From the NCBI GenBank assembly GCA_949130485.1, contig OX422203.1:4679178-4743177 (forward strand): a stretch of 64,000 bases of DNA, read 5' to 3'. Both the position numbers and the translations under genes were made by a program. The notes beneath the pieces were generated by a model. The model had not been told where the DNA came from and ran no database searches. It saw only the letters and a list, made by a program, of their open reading frames with translations. Below are positions 33,101-45,100 of the stretch, one piece after another. How positions within the stretch are numbered: position 1 is the stretch's first letter; every line of letters starts with the position of its first letter. The stretch is from Agelas oroides (Eukaryota > Porifera > Demospongiae > Agelasida > Agelasidae).

Positions 33101-36100
33101 GGGATACATAATATCTCGGGATCCATGGGACTCCATGCCTGGCGGGACTATCCGGGACTATCCTGGGTATCCCAGGATACTTAGTACCATGGGAACAATC
33201 TGGGACCTCCCGGGTATGTGATACTGGGGTGTCCTATGTATCCAGGGATGTCCCGAGTTGTCCTAGGACAAGCCGTGGCAGTACTGGACATCCCTCAGCT
33301 ATGGACTCGAGATTATGGCTACTACATTTTTTGTAAATGCAGTTGAAAGAGTGTGCATGCATGGTGTTTTGAACTCATTCTGATTACTAACAGCTACACC
33401 CTTGGGTCTAGTAAAGGTAATTTGTGTCCCACATACCCCAAAGATTACCCATAAACAATCTACTTCCATGGCAACGAACCCGGCCATTGTAAACAAAGCA
33501 GTAATTATTGCACACCGCTTGCAGCTATTTCTCAAAATGCAGATTGTAAACACCAGCAGCAATTTTGGCACCGTTGGAAAGTGTACCATCTGAAGAACAC
33601 GAATGTGCATGGAAAGTGGGTACAGCACCCTTTATAAACTGAATAAAAGCCGAAAAGTGCTAATTTTTGGGCTAAAACGGACAGACACTTGCGCATTACC
33701 ACTTACCGTGGCTTGTACGTTGTACATGTATGTATGCATTATTTCCACCCGGGTTCTAGTACAACAATGGCCGCAGAGAAATTAAATTTCAGCTCCAAAC
33801 AGCTTTATTCTACCTTCCGCAAAATGGCACAAAGTTACACTGTTCACAAGCAGCCGGGTTTATGCGGCTCACATATGAATCTAATTATGCCTACAGCTGC
33901 CTGAGCATGCCAATAGTGAACTCACTGTAAAATAAAAATTTGGTTACTTTAACCATATTTGTATCAGTTGCACCAGAGTGATACCGTATCATGGCGTACG
34001 GTAGTACGCCATATGTAGGGATGACCCCGAAAAAAAATGGCGGCCACATTCAAAGTGCACAAATGACACGCTCGAAATGTCCGCGTTAGATAAGTCAACG
34101 GCCTCCATGAGCCATATCAGATATTATCGAGTGCTTCCATGGGCAACAGGATTGTTAAATTTGCTGGAAAGCATCGCTAAGTATACCTGACATCAAGTCG
34201 CTAAAAAAGGCAAATCGTCTATCTTCTGACTTCTTCTTCTTCTTCTTCTTCTTTTGCTCACCACGATAGCACGACAACGGCTGAAGCTATTACAACGATT
34301 CAAACGCGAAAGATCAGCATAAATTACTGGGTATTGTACCCACCACTCATCGTTCTCAAAGAAAGAAGTCGAATTAATCGGCAATTCTCAGGTAACCCCA
34401 TGCTTATGCTTGCTGCTATACGCCATTTTGTTAGAATAGAATATTCATAGCGATTACGTCAACAGAAGTTCAACAGCTACAGCACGTGAAGTTGGCATGC
34501 AGCTGCGGTTATTCTACTTCCGTAGAGAACTTGACGATCGATTGATTCCCAAACGATTGCATATGTTGCTACTTTCATACAGCAGTTGACGTACTTGTGC
34601 TGGATTTGACAAGGAACGCAGTATGCGTAACGTCCACAAGAAACGGGCGCGGGATAAGCAGAACTATCTGCGAAACAAAGAAAGCAAAAGGCAAGCGTCC
34701 CGTAACAAGTACTGGAAGAACCCGGAAAAACAAAGGGCATCTTCCCGGGCGTACTCTCTTACTAGTTATTGGAAGAACCCTGAAAAGAAAAGGGCATCTT
34801 CCCATACCACAGTGCCTTAGAACAACCACTCACACACACATGCACATACCCAATTAGACAACAGTTACACCCATGATTCCATTGTCAAGTGGATAAGTGC
34901 AAACAGCTAACATCCTCCAGAAATCCATCAACATCAACAATAAACTACATAACAAGTCATTTCACTTGGGGTGTGGTTACACAACAACAAAAAAAAAAAC
35001 AACAGAAACAAGTCACAAAAAAGTTTGCCAAACGCAAACAAGCACATGTAGGGATGAAATCCTCAAAAACCAACCAAACAAGACGGGAACGACACCACAA
35101 TACTTTTACACCATCCCTACATCTTGTGCCATTTTGCCACCTGTACACAACACAAAACCCTCTACATTTGTAATTATTAGCCCACACCAACCACAAACAA
35201 ACATAGTACTTCACTCCATTCAACTATCTCACAAAATAACCCATCCTTCACAAAGCATTACAAAATTACCACTACTCACTTCACAGCCACCTGTATACAA
35301 GACAACCCATATCTATCATGCTAAACAGGCATAAAACTTAACAACATAATGCACATTCCAACATACCACACACACTCACCACTCCTCACTCACTCCACAC
35401 CTTCTACACACAACTTGGACCATACCTGCTACACTCAGTAGCAACCACCAACAACACAACATACTCACTATGCACAACACACCCACGCCACACCCTTCCA
35501 TCTACAAGACAACCCTCTTCTACACACAACTAAAAAACAAATACAAACACACAGTTTTGGCAAAATGGCACAAGATGTAGGGATGGTGTAAAAGTATTGT
35601 GGTGTCGTTCCCGTCTTGTTTGGTTGGTTTTTGAGGATTTCATCCCTACATGTGCTTGTTTGCGTTTGGCAAACTTTTTTGTGACTTTATACATATCATT
35701 ATCAGAAGTCCCAGGAATGCTTCTCAAATAGGCTTCTTGAAATCCATCCAAGAGCTTTAGTTAAATTAGTTTTTTCTATCAGAAGTCCTATTTGGCTACA
35801 TTAGTAATAGATATAACCTGTTACCTAGGCAACATTCTTATATGTTGCCTAGGTAACAGGTTATATCTGGCATTTCTACCACAACTATGTAACCAAATCT
35901 TTTCCAGAAATGCTAATTGATAGGTGTTCTGAAAAGAAGACTAAAAGAGAAGCTGCTCAACGTCTTGATTTCAAGGTCTTCAGAAGACTTGTTTGGAAGC
36001 ATTCCTTGAACTTCATGATGTGTACACCACACACATGCAACTGAGATAACTGTAATATGGTTGAAGTAACCGAAATGTTTTTATAGTGAACTATTAGTGT

Positions 36101-39100
36101 GCGTCGAGGTCGACTTCAGGAAATTCTGTACTGGCCGAGAGTGAAGGTACAAGGTCAGCTCACCTTAAAGCTGTCAGACATGTTACAGGATAGTAATAGG
36201 ACTCTGTACCATAACTAGCATAGATAGTAGCACTGAAACTACCACCACGTGCATGGCATGCTTTCTACTGTACTCCAGGCATTTAGATTGACATACGTGA
36301 CACTCGCTAAGGCTAGCTATGGCAACAACACAGCTTACACTTAGCCTCGTTCCCAGGCCCCGCCCAGCTTTCCGTCGCTTGCAGTACGGAAAAGCGGTAG
36401 AGGGCCTGGAATAATTTATCACGTGAGTGACGTAGGGGTAGAGAGAAGGGTAGAGAGGACTTAATTGAGCGTAGGCGGATTGTCGATGTGCCCACGCACG
36501 GTAGTTGATCGATAATCGACAGTACACATAGCTGTGTTTTAGTAGGAGCCTGTTCTGGCAGTTTCTTCGAACAATAAGCGCAGAGAAAACTTGAGCAAAG
36601 CCTAGGAAAGAGCCGCCTTGGCGTTTAATAGCGCCTTGAAAGCCATTCTCCGGGGTGTACAGCGGTCAGTTTGCCAGGTAAGCGAGTAGGTTAGCGTGAT
36701 TTTCGAATGTACGGGTCTGTGTACGCTCACCATAGCTTTCCGTACTGCCAGGTAATGTAGCATAGTGTCGTCTAGTCCCATTCTGTCGGCTATAAAGCTA
36801 TCGCAACTGAACGAATGTATTCTGTCCATACAGCGTGGGCGAGTTCATTCATTCGCCCACATGTAATTAAGTTCTCTCTACCTATGACGTTTCTCACGTG
36901 ATAAATTTTACCAGGCTCTCCCCTTTCCTTTCGATTTTTCGTTCGCGTGCGGGGAGAGCCTGGGAACGAGGCTAGCTTACACTGGTAAGTTACAGTCTAC
37001 TTCGCACACAGAACTACACCTAAGGCTTCTACACTAATTGCAAATATGATTGGATTAAGCAGCTAGGTAATTAGATACACATAGAGGCGTGCACTAGATT
37101 CACTACACTTGTACAGATTCGTCCTAAAAAAAAACTGAACCAGCTTTAACTGCACTGATTAGCTGAGGCCTCTTGATAAAACTTGAATGATCTCTGCTGC
37201 ATATGAGCATCTTTTCTGTACGGCCCTTACCTGAAGCAAACTCAACCACCATGCATAACTTCTGCTGTCTGCATGTGAGCAGCCTGCCTCGTCTGTCATG
37301 CTCCATAGTAGCATAAACCTCGCCATGCCTTCTATGGACATGCAATCTTGAGGAAATATTTAATTGCGCTAATTTAAAATTTATGCTAAGTGGCCGCAAC
37401 CAAACGGGCAAACAACCAAATAAGCAAGTACCAGTATGTGGGCAATGCAGTTCCACTAGTGTGGGGCTTGTTCAAGCTTACCCCATGATGATAAGCACCT
37501 AATTTGCCTGCTAATTTCAAGAATAGACACTGGGTTCTTATAATCCTGAGTTTACTGCATCTCACAAGTTATTAGTATTTCAACGAACTGAACTACCCTG
37601 ACTTTGTTTACTCAGTACATCACTTTCCCCACACAATACGTAGTGATCCCCTACATGTACATATGCACAGAGCAGGATTAAAGAATCGGATCTGTTCTTC
37701 TGTCAGTCTGTCAGGCAGCAAAAGATTCATTCAAAAAGTTGCTTGGGACACCATAATTATACAAGAAATAAAAAACAAATGTACAAAGATGTAGGGATGG
37801 CATGCCAAAAAGTAGGCAAACAAGGTAGGGATGATAGCATAAAAGCAAAGGTCAACATAAAGGCAATGCCCCATCCCTACATCTTTTTCACACTACAGTT
37901 ATGACAGTGTATTGGAGGTCAACCTTACTGGCAGTTCTTGAAGGGCATAGCTGTAACCTTGTTCTCAGGCCACTTTCCTCCTCCCACATGGCCTGGGTTC
38001 TGGACTCCAAACCCTTCGAAAGGGCAAGAAGGGTCTGGGGTCCAGATTGCAGTGTAGTCTAGCAGCATGGGGTATGTGGTGTATGTGTACCTTGTCGGAA
38101 GCTATGCATGTAGCGACCAGGTAGCTTTTGGTGCTGACACGCTATTTGTAGTAACAGTGGAACCCTTGTTGGCATTTAATATTGTATACGGACCACTTAT
38201 ACAACCTAGACACTGAGCCGAAGTGAGCTGCAGGACTGGTCATATAGTAAGTGCTGTAGTATTTAAAAACTAAAGTAGTTGGTGCTCATTTACAGCATTA
38301 TTAACTTCACGGATGGGTGCAGGTTTAGGTTTCAAGCATGCTGTCTAACTGCAGTGTGAAAAAGATGTAGGGATGGGGCATTGCCTTTATGTTGACCTTT
38401 GCTTTTATGCTATCATCCCTACCTTGTTTGTACACTTTTTGGCATGCCATCCCTACATCTTTTTACATTTTTAATGTTTTTTATTTCTTGTTTCTGTACT
38501 TTTTTTATGTTAATCTCAGTTACAGTTAGACCTAAGCCTAACATTTCGTTCAAGTGTAACTACAACCCTAGAACTTGAAACAGCATAAATGTGACAGCTT
38601 AGCAGTGGTTCCAAGCATGTAATATGCCAGCTGGAATCCGATGGAGGGCTAATAACTCTCTGTACCAGATTTTGAGCCCTTTGTCAAGCCAATTTCCTGA
38701 TTTATGATCACATGACAACTGACCAGCACAGAAAACTGTCACCGACAGAGCATAAAAACTGACCATCCAGGCGTTACCTAAAGTTGTATTTTATAGTGTA
38801 GCTATAAGTAAGCAACTGAATACAGCTCCTTACCTAGTAACCTACGTGGTGTCAATAAGCCTGACCGTGCCAGCCGTGCAGGTACATGGTCAACGCAAGC
38901 GTGATTTCGCGTGAGCATTAGTCTCGTTCCCAGAGAAATGACCGTGGTCTTTGGTCTGGGAACGAGACTGCATGTGCGCATGCGTACAAGATTAGAAAAT
39001 GGCGTCCTACGCAACGGACAGCAGTCGGGCTGTGCTGTGAACAGCTTTTTTGACCAGGGTAAATTTGAAGCTATGAAGACGCTAAGTGGCTGGGAGGCTG

Positions 39101-42100
39101 CGTGCTGTGATGAGCATCAGTTTCATGCTAAAATCAAGGTGAGTACTTGGAGCCGTTTTTGAGTTATCGTCGTTTGACACTGAGTGGTCTGAACAAAGAA
39201 AGAAGAAAGAATATGAAAAATGGCACTTTTGCTACTGCACACTTTTGCGTTTAGCTGTCTTCCGCGTGGCTTTTGGGCAACTATATGAGTCTTGCTGATC
39301 ACAAAGGCACTCAAAGAGGAAGCCTGGGTGCTTAAATAAGCTTTTAGCGTGTTTGTGAAGTTATACGGCTTTTGCTTAAGTATTGCATATATTGCACGTC
39401 GGCGCCATCCCTACATAGAGAGTCTACCGACTCTCTGATGTACATGTGGCAGTCACACTGTACTTTGTGTCTTAGCATGTGTCCCAGAAAGTGGCTAAAT
39501 CAGTTTGCAATATCCTGTTCTCTTAGTCTCCTACCCAGACAGAGGATTTGTCATCTGGGTCACAGGGACAATCCAGAGGCTGCGAATAATAGTGACCACC
39601 CACACCCCAGATATGTACATGTGCATATGTGTAGACTTCTGTATTTGTTGTGGGGTATAGTTTCAAGAAAGCACATGTGGTGGTAAGTGCTCTAGTGGTA
39701 CCTCTAGTTATACCCATGTACACACCTCCACTCCATCCTCTCCAGTGTAGCCACAGCGAGACACCCTGCACCTGGGCACCCCAAACACGTCCATGACTGC
39801 ACTCTGCATGAAGTATAGGGATGAGAGAGCTCCACTTACACCACCTTGCAGCACTGACGACATCTGAGGACCTGAAGGGAAGTTCACAATGTAATGTTTG
39901 TAAGCCAAACGACTAGTACAATACATGTACTGGTCGCTCCAGTAGGTCATGCTGTGTACTGACAGTTTGAAAAAGGATTCACATACATGGACATGTGTGC
40001 ATGTACAGCTCTTAGTCTTTGACCACGCCTATACATACACATTGCCTGCGCGAGGCTTACTCTGCACATGTGTTTACGTAATAGCATAGTGGACAATGGG
40101 TATTGTACTCTTTGGTTGGCTTTCTTGATGTGCCCACGCATCATCGTGTAGCATACTTGGTTGGATAGATCTGACAGGTAAGGACAGTATCGGTTCCTTT
40201 TAGTTCAATGAATGAAAAGAATTCTGTAATGTGTTTTCATTGACAAGAAACCAGATCAATTATTAAGAGGTGTTTCCGTACACCAATCAAGAAACCTGAA
40301 TGTTTCAGTGAAACTCAGGATACCGTATTTATTCAAATAAAACGCATGCACATTAAATAATTTGAGTGGGCATGTTGTTAAGTTAGATCTATCCATAAAC
40401 TCCAGGAATTGAATTTCTTGCATTAGATTAGATCATGTGTTGCAATTGATTTTGCTCAAACAGAAATGCAAAGATTTCCTATAGCCTTCAGTTCTCAGTC
40501 TTGTCCAGAAGTAAGGTTCTTGGTAGACGGTAGCAGCTGCTGTTACAAAAAGTCTTTCAAACGAACATTTATGGGATAGCTCTTTCTCCCAGAAATTGTT
40601 GTTGATTGCCCTTGGTTGTCACAAAATAAACTGACTGGGACAACTGAGAGGCTTCATTCCTGGTATTGCGCTAAGTTGGATCAACCCAAAATTAATCGGG
40701 TCACTCTAAAAGTAGGAACGGGAAATGGGAAATGAGGAATGGGAAATGGAGAAACAGGGAAATGGAGCGGCAATGCCGGGTACTACAACACAAGTAGTGA
40801 GTTGTAAAAAAGGACAGTGGAGTGTACATGTTGTGCAAAGTAGCTAAAGTATTAGCTAGAGTCCTTTTAGTGAGCAAAGCAGGAAGAATAAATCAGCACT
40901 AACAGTAGCATGGAAATTAAAGAACTGGAGTATGTGCATATATCTACTTTGTCAGACAGTGTATAGGTTTTCTCACTCGGGTCTAATGCTGTTGTGCATT
41001 CCCTCCTCCACTCAGTGCATGCAAACTATAATTCACACATGCACAGTAATTATATCTTCTCTACAGAGCCAGTATGTGTATCCACTGAAGAATGACTGCA
41101 AACAGGCATTTTGTGAACTTGTATTATAGATGCATTAAGTTTAAACAGTACATGCTGTTGAATAGTGCTGTATATGTGAGACAAATATTACATATACCCA
41201 TAACAATGCAAGCAACTGAAGAAGCCTCAAAATGACTCCTTGTAAAAAGTTGGAACAAAGTTGGAACAAATAGGAACAATTCACAGATTCAACAAACTTC
41301 AAGAAAGCTAACAAGCTGCCTACAGTGAAGAACAGTGAAGAACATAATACATAGAGCGAGCTTGAAGACCGCCGTTGCATACCCCTTTGGTGCCAACTGT
41401 AAGGCATCTCTCAGTGAGTGCATGGATGGACATTGACTTTCTCATCACATTTGATGACTGCAGTAACAAAACATCAGCAGTTTGCTGAGTGAAATGCAAT
41501 GTGCCTTCTTCCCATTTCCTCGTTCCTACGTTTAGGGTGACCCAAATTAATCAGTGGCAGCTTCCGCTTATCACCACCCATAAATTCTCAGAATTGAATT
41601 TCTTGTGCTAGATTGGATCATGCGTTTTATTTGCATAAGTACAGTAGTTGGTGAGAGATCCCATACCCATGCCATCATGATGGTATGATAGTCTTCTCTT
41701 GCTGACTATTTTTCACAACAGAAAAACCAGCCAAAAGAAAGTGAGCAAAAGGCAGACTGCAGTCACGAACCAGAGAATTCAGGACTACTTGTGTACTTGA
41801 TTGATAAGTTGTGTTTGAATATCTTTTCTGTAACCATGCAGAGTGATAAAAAAACAAAAAACATAAATAACACCATTTGACAGTTTAACAAGCCATACCC
41901 ATGACTTTCATGATGTATACCTGAAGTGGCCTAAAGAAATACATGTAGGTATGGTGAAACAAACAAAAAAACATCTAGCTTTCTCATTTCTCTCAATAAT
42001 TGAAGCAGGTAAAAGTGGAGATATTTGTGGATTCATGGGAAGAAGTCACTTAGGGGGAAACCCCACACTTTGCGCTCCTGCATCACTGCCAAAAAGCACT

Positions 42101-45100
42101 GAAAAGCCTGTCTGCAGCAGATTGGAACTCTGACTGTAAAGAAGGAGGGTGCTCAGGATCAAACCTATGTATACAGCAGCTCTATTTTAGATTCCAGGGG
42201 TCAAGCTGGTTAACAACACCATTAAGGTGGCGGCCGAAGTCACTCGGCGGAGGTTAACAAAAACATAAACCTGGGTTACAGTCAGGACCAGTGTTACTCC
42301 TAGTTTCAGGGTTAGGGTTTGGTTTAGGGCAATCTTGCTTTGCCTAATTTTAAAAAAGGGTTTTAGTAGCTTATTAATATATTCATGAGCCAAAATTGCC
42401 ACTCGATGGACGCATCTACATGCTCACTGTAGGTAGCGTCCTAACCACCAATGTATCTCAAATCAGTCTGTGCCAGCTTTTGTTCAGAGCTACTCTCAAA
42501 GTTAGGCTAGACTCATGTTTGTCACTACTCTTGGAATGGACAACTTTGACTGCACCAAAATGAATGCACATTTCAAAAAATTCACAGCTTGTCTACGGGA
42601 GGGGCTCATTCACGAGTGCAAGCAAGCATTACTAGCCCCACCTCTCCCCCTTATGTCGCTAAACAACTCACGGCTCTGTTCCACACACAACCACTCTTCA
42701 GCTTTCTTCTCTACTTCAGCATAGTACAAACGATATATTGTGCATTCTAGTTAAAGCCCAGCCCGGCACTTGAAGCTCCGGGCCACGCTCACCTACTAGG
42801 CTTGGCATACGATCGCAAGACCTGGGCCTGCCCAATGAGTATAGTCTTGGCCACTGTGGCCTTTCTGCTGCTTCTAGACACAAGCTTGCTTTCATAAGCA
42901 GGCACTATGCACTACTCACAGCTACCGACACTACAGCACTCTACTAAACTCCTTTTTTCTTTCTTTTTTTTTAAGTCGATCTAAGCTTATCTTCAAAGTT
43001 CCGACCACCACATGAGGGGTTCCGCCAGGCCACATCTTAACTAACTTAGTTATAAACTGATTATTGGATGCCTATGCCGACGGGAAATGGGGAAAATCCC
43101 CAATTTTACGGACAGTGAACTGTTGAAGACTCCCAAAACTGACTGTGCGCTAAAAGTTTAACAAGACAAAGAAGACTATCCGCTTGGATTCCAGGTTTGT
43201 CGACCTTGAAAGTACAGGGTTCTCTGCCACCTTAAAGGGGATACAGTGACAATAGCTGTTACTACTGAATGACATCCCAAGGGTTGTGGTTTAGTTGAGC
43301 AAGAAGCTGTCCAACACATGAATCCATTTTCCCAATGTAAACATACTTTAAGGGTTTCTAGGGGTTTCTACCTCAACACCAATTACCATAGCAACAAAAT
43401 TTTTCACCTCCTTCTCAGGGAAGGGTCAGTGGTTACTATAGATACTGACAGGGATTTCACCAATCTATAGTACCTAAACCGATTCCTCTCAAAACTCCTC
43501 AGGACAGTAAAAAGCTAGCCATGTTCTTAGCGGCAAGGTTGTCTTGCTTACACATGCAGGTGTAGTGTCAACCAGGTTTCCCCTCTCACTAAATACATGT
43601 ACATGAGCTGAACTGAGTGCTGAAGTTGCCTTTTGAGTCACTGGCATTGTTCATACATGTACGTAGGTTAACACTTAGGACGCAAAGCGTCAATATATTC
43701 CCGCACGGGCTGTACACGTGTAGCGTGATGCGCCAATATATTGGCGCGGGAGAGTTTACGCGGTAAGTACATGTAGCGAAGGCTTTTGGGGTAAATCCCT
43801 TCCTGTTGAGCAGTAATAAGTGTAGACCACACCTTTCCACTTACATCACCCGCAGGGAAGGCGGAAGGGGCAGTGCTAGTTCGTGATCGTTCGTGAATTA
43901 TGAGAAGGACCGTCAAAGCGAAGCTTTTTCTTCAACATAAGGAGCAAGTGGCTTCCAGATTTCACATAAGGCTGGAGTACTAGCTTCAAATAACTTGGAA
44001 AAGGGCTTAGTCCGTCAGAGCTGTACGTAACAAATGAGAAAATCGGTGCCGTTTCAAATTGCTGGTAAGCTACGATATACACCTACAGATAATGGCTTCA
44101 AACAGGTACAGATCGCTTACCTAGCGGTGATCAGCAATTTAGATTAACTAGTCCAGCCTTGTTAAATGCTACCTATGCAAATCAGGCCGCTGGCAAGGCC
44201 TAGGGCTTGCTAAGCAACGCTTGTCACTTTGACCTCAGACAGATAATTTTAATTTCCGCGTTAATAAATGGTGACGTGTATATAATTTCCACGTGCAAAG
44301 TGTTAAGTACTTATGGTACGTTTTGCTCGCAACCATCTCCACTCATTGATGAAGTTCATCTGGCCAAATGTAGGGCATAAGATGTGGTGAAAGTGCTAGC
44401 AGTGTGTCTAGATAAGAAATTTACCGATATCCAACAAAGTGCATTAGTTAGTGTGCTATGAGCTTAAAATCCAGAGTTACGAGGAATGATAAATTTTTTT
44501 ACAGATATATGCTCTCTCACCCTTTGTGACCATGTGCATTGACCCAGACCTAAGCCTAAGACATTCAACCTGTGTACCTACCATGTGATACCTGGACTAG
44601 GTACCGTTATCCCTGTGAGAGGGTGGGGTCGGAAACAAGACTAAAAATATGTGTTTGCAGTTCTATTGTGTTTAAGATCCATTAGTCACAGCTCTTATGG
44701 ACTTTTACCATACGATACCTTGACTAGGTCGTTAGTCTCGAGGAACAGCAACTACAAAACAATAACTCAAGAGTTACACCTCCAAGTATTCAGCTTTGAG
44801 GTTACAGACTTTCATAACATATCATTTACAGCAAGGTGTACCATGTACATATGTACATGTATAACTAGGGTACATGCATGCAGAAAGCGTCACACGCAAA
44901 GCAGAGCCACTACTTAATATTCATGCAAAACTCGCTTGTTTGCTGGTAATACTATCTAGAATTGAGATCATGAGTGAGCTGAATGCCTGGAGATTACGTG
45001 TGTGCCTACAGACTTGCGGATCTAGAATTGAGATCATGAGTGAGCTGAATGCCTGGAGATTATGTGTGCCTACAGACTTGCGGATCTAGAATTGAGATCA

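Larger units (their letters stand above)
33923..36088. mobile_element. Nested composite: CACTGTAAAA MITE split by 1.7 kb
   Basis: The outer ends cactgtaaaataaaaatttgg and ccgaaatgtttttatagtg, plus the adjacent ggttactttaacca/tggttgaagtaac phrases, are those of the MITE at 21129-21593. Its left arm is broken off at about 33985 and resumes near 35695 (gaagtcc...gttaaattag). The inserted DNA holds a CATCCCTACAT foldback and a protein-repeat fragment. A tight TATAACCTGTTACC hairpin (35810-35872) sits in the centre. Confidence 0.6.

Noticed and set aside
34897-35334. 145-codon plus-strand frame
   Set aside because: It spans the foldback arm and its C-rich loop; the mirrored frame appears in the other arm, as expected from a perfect inverted repeat.
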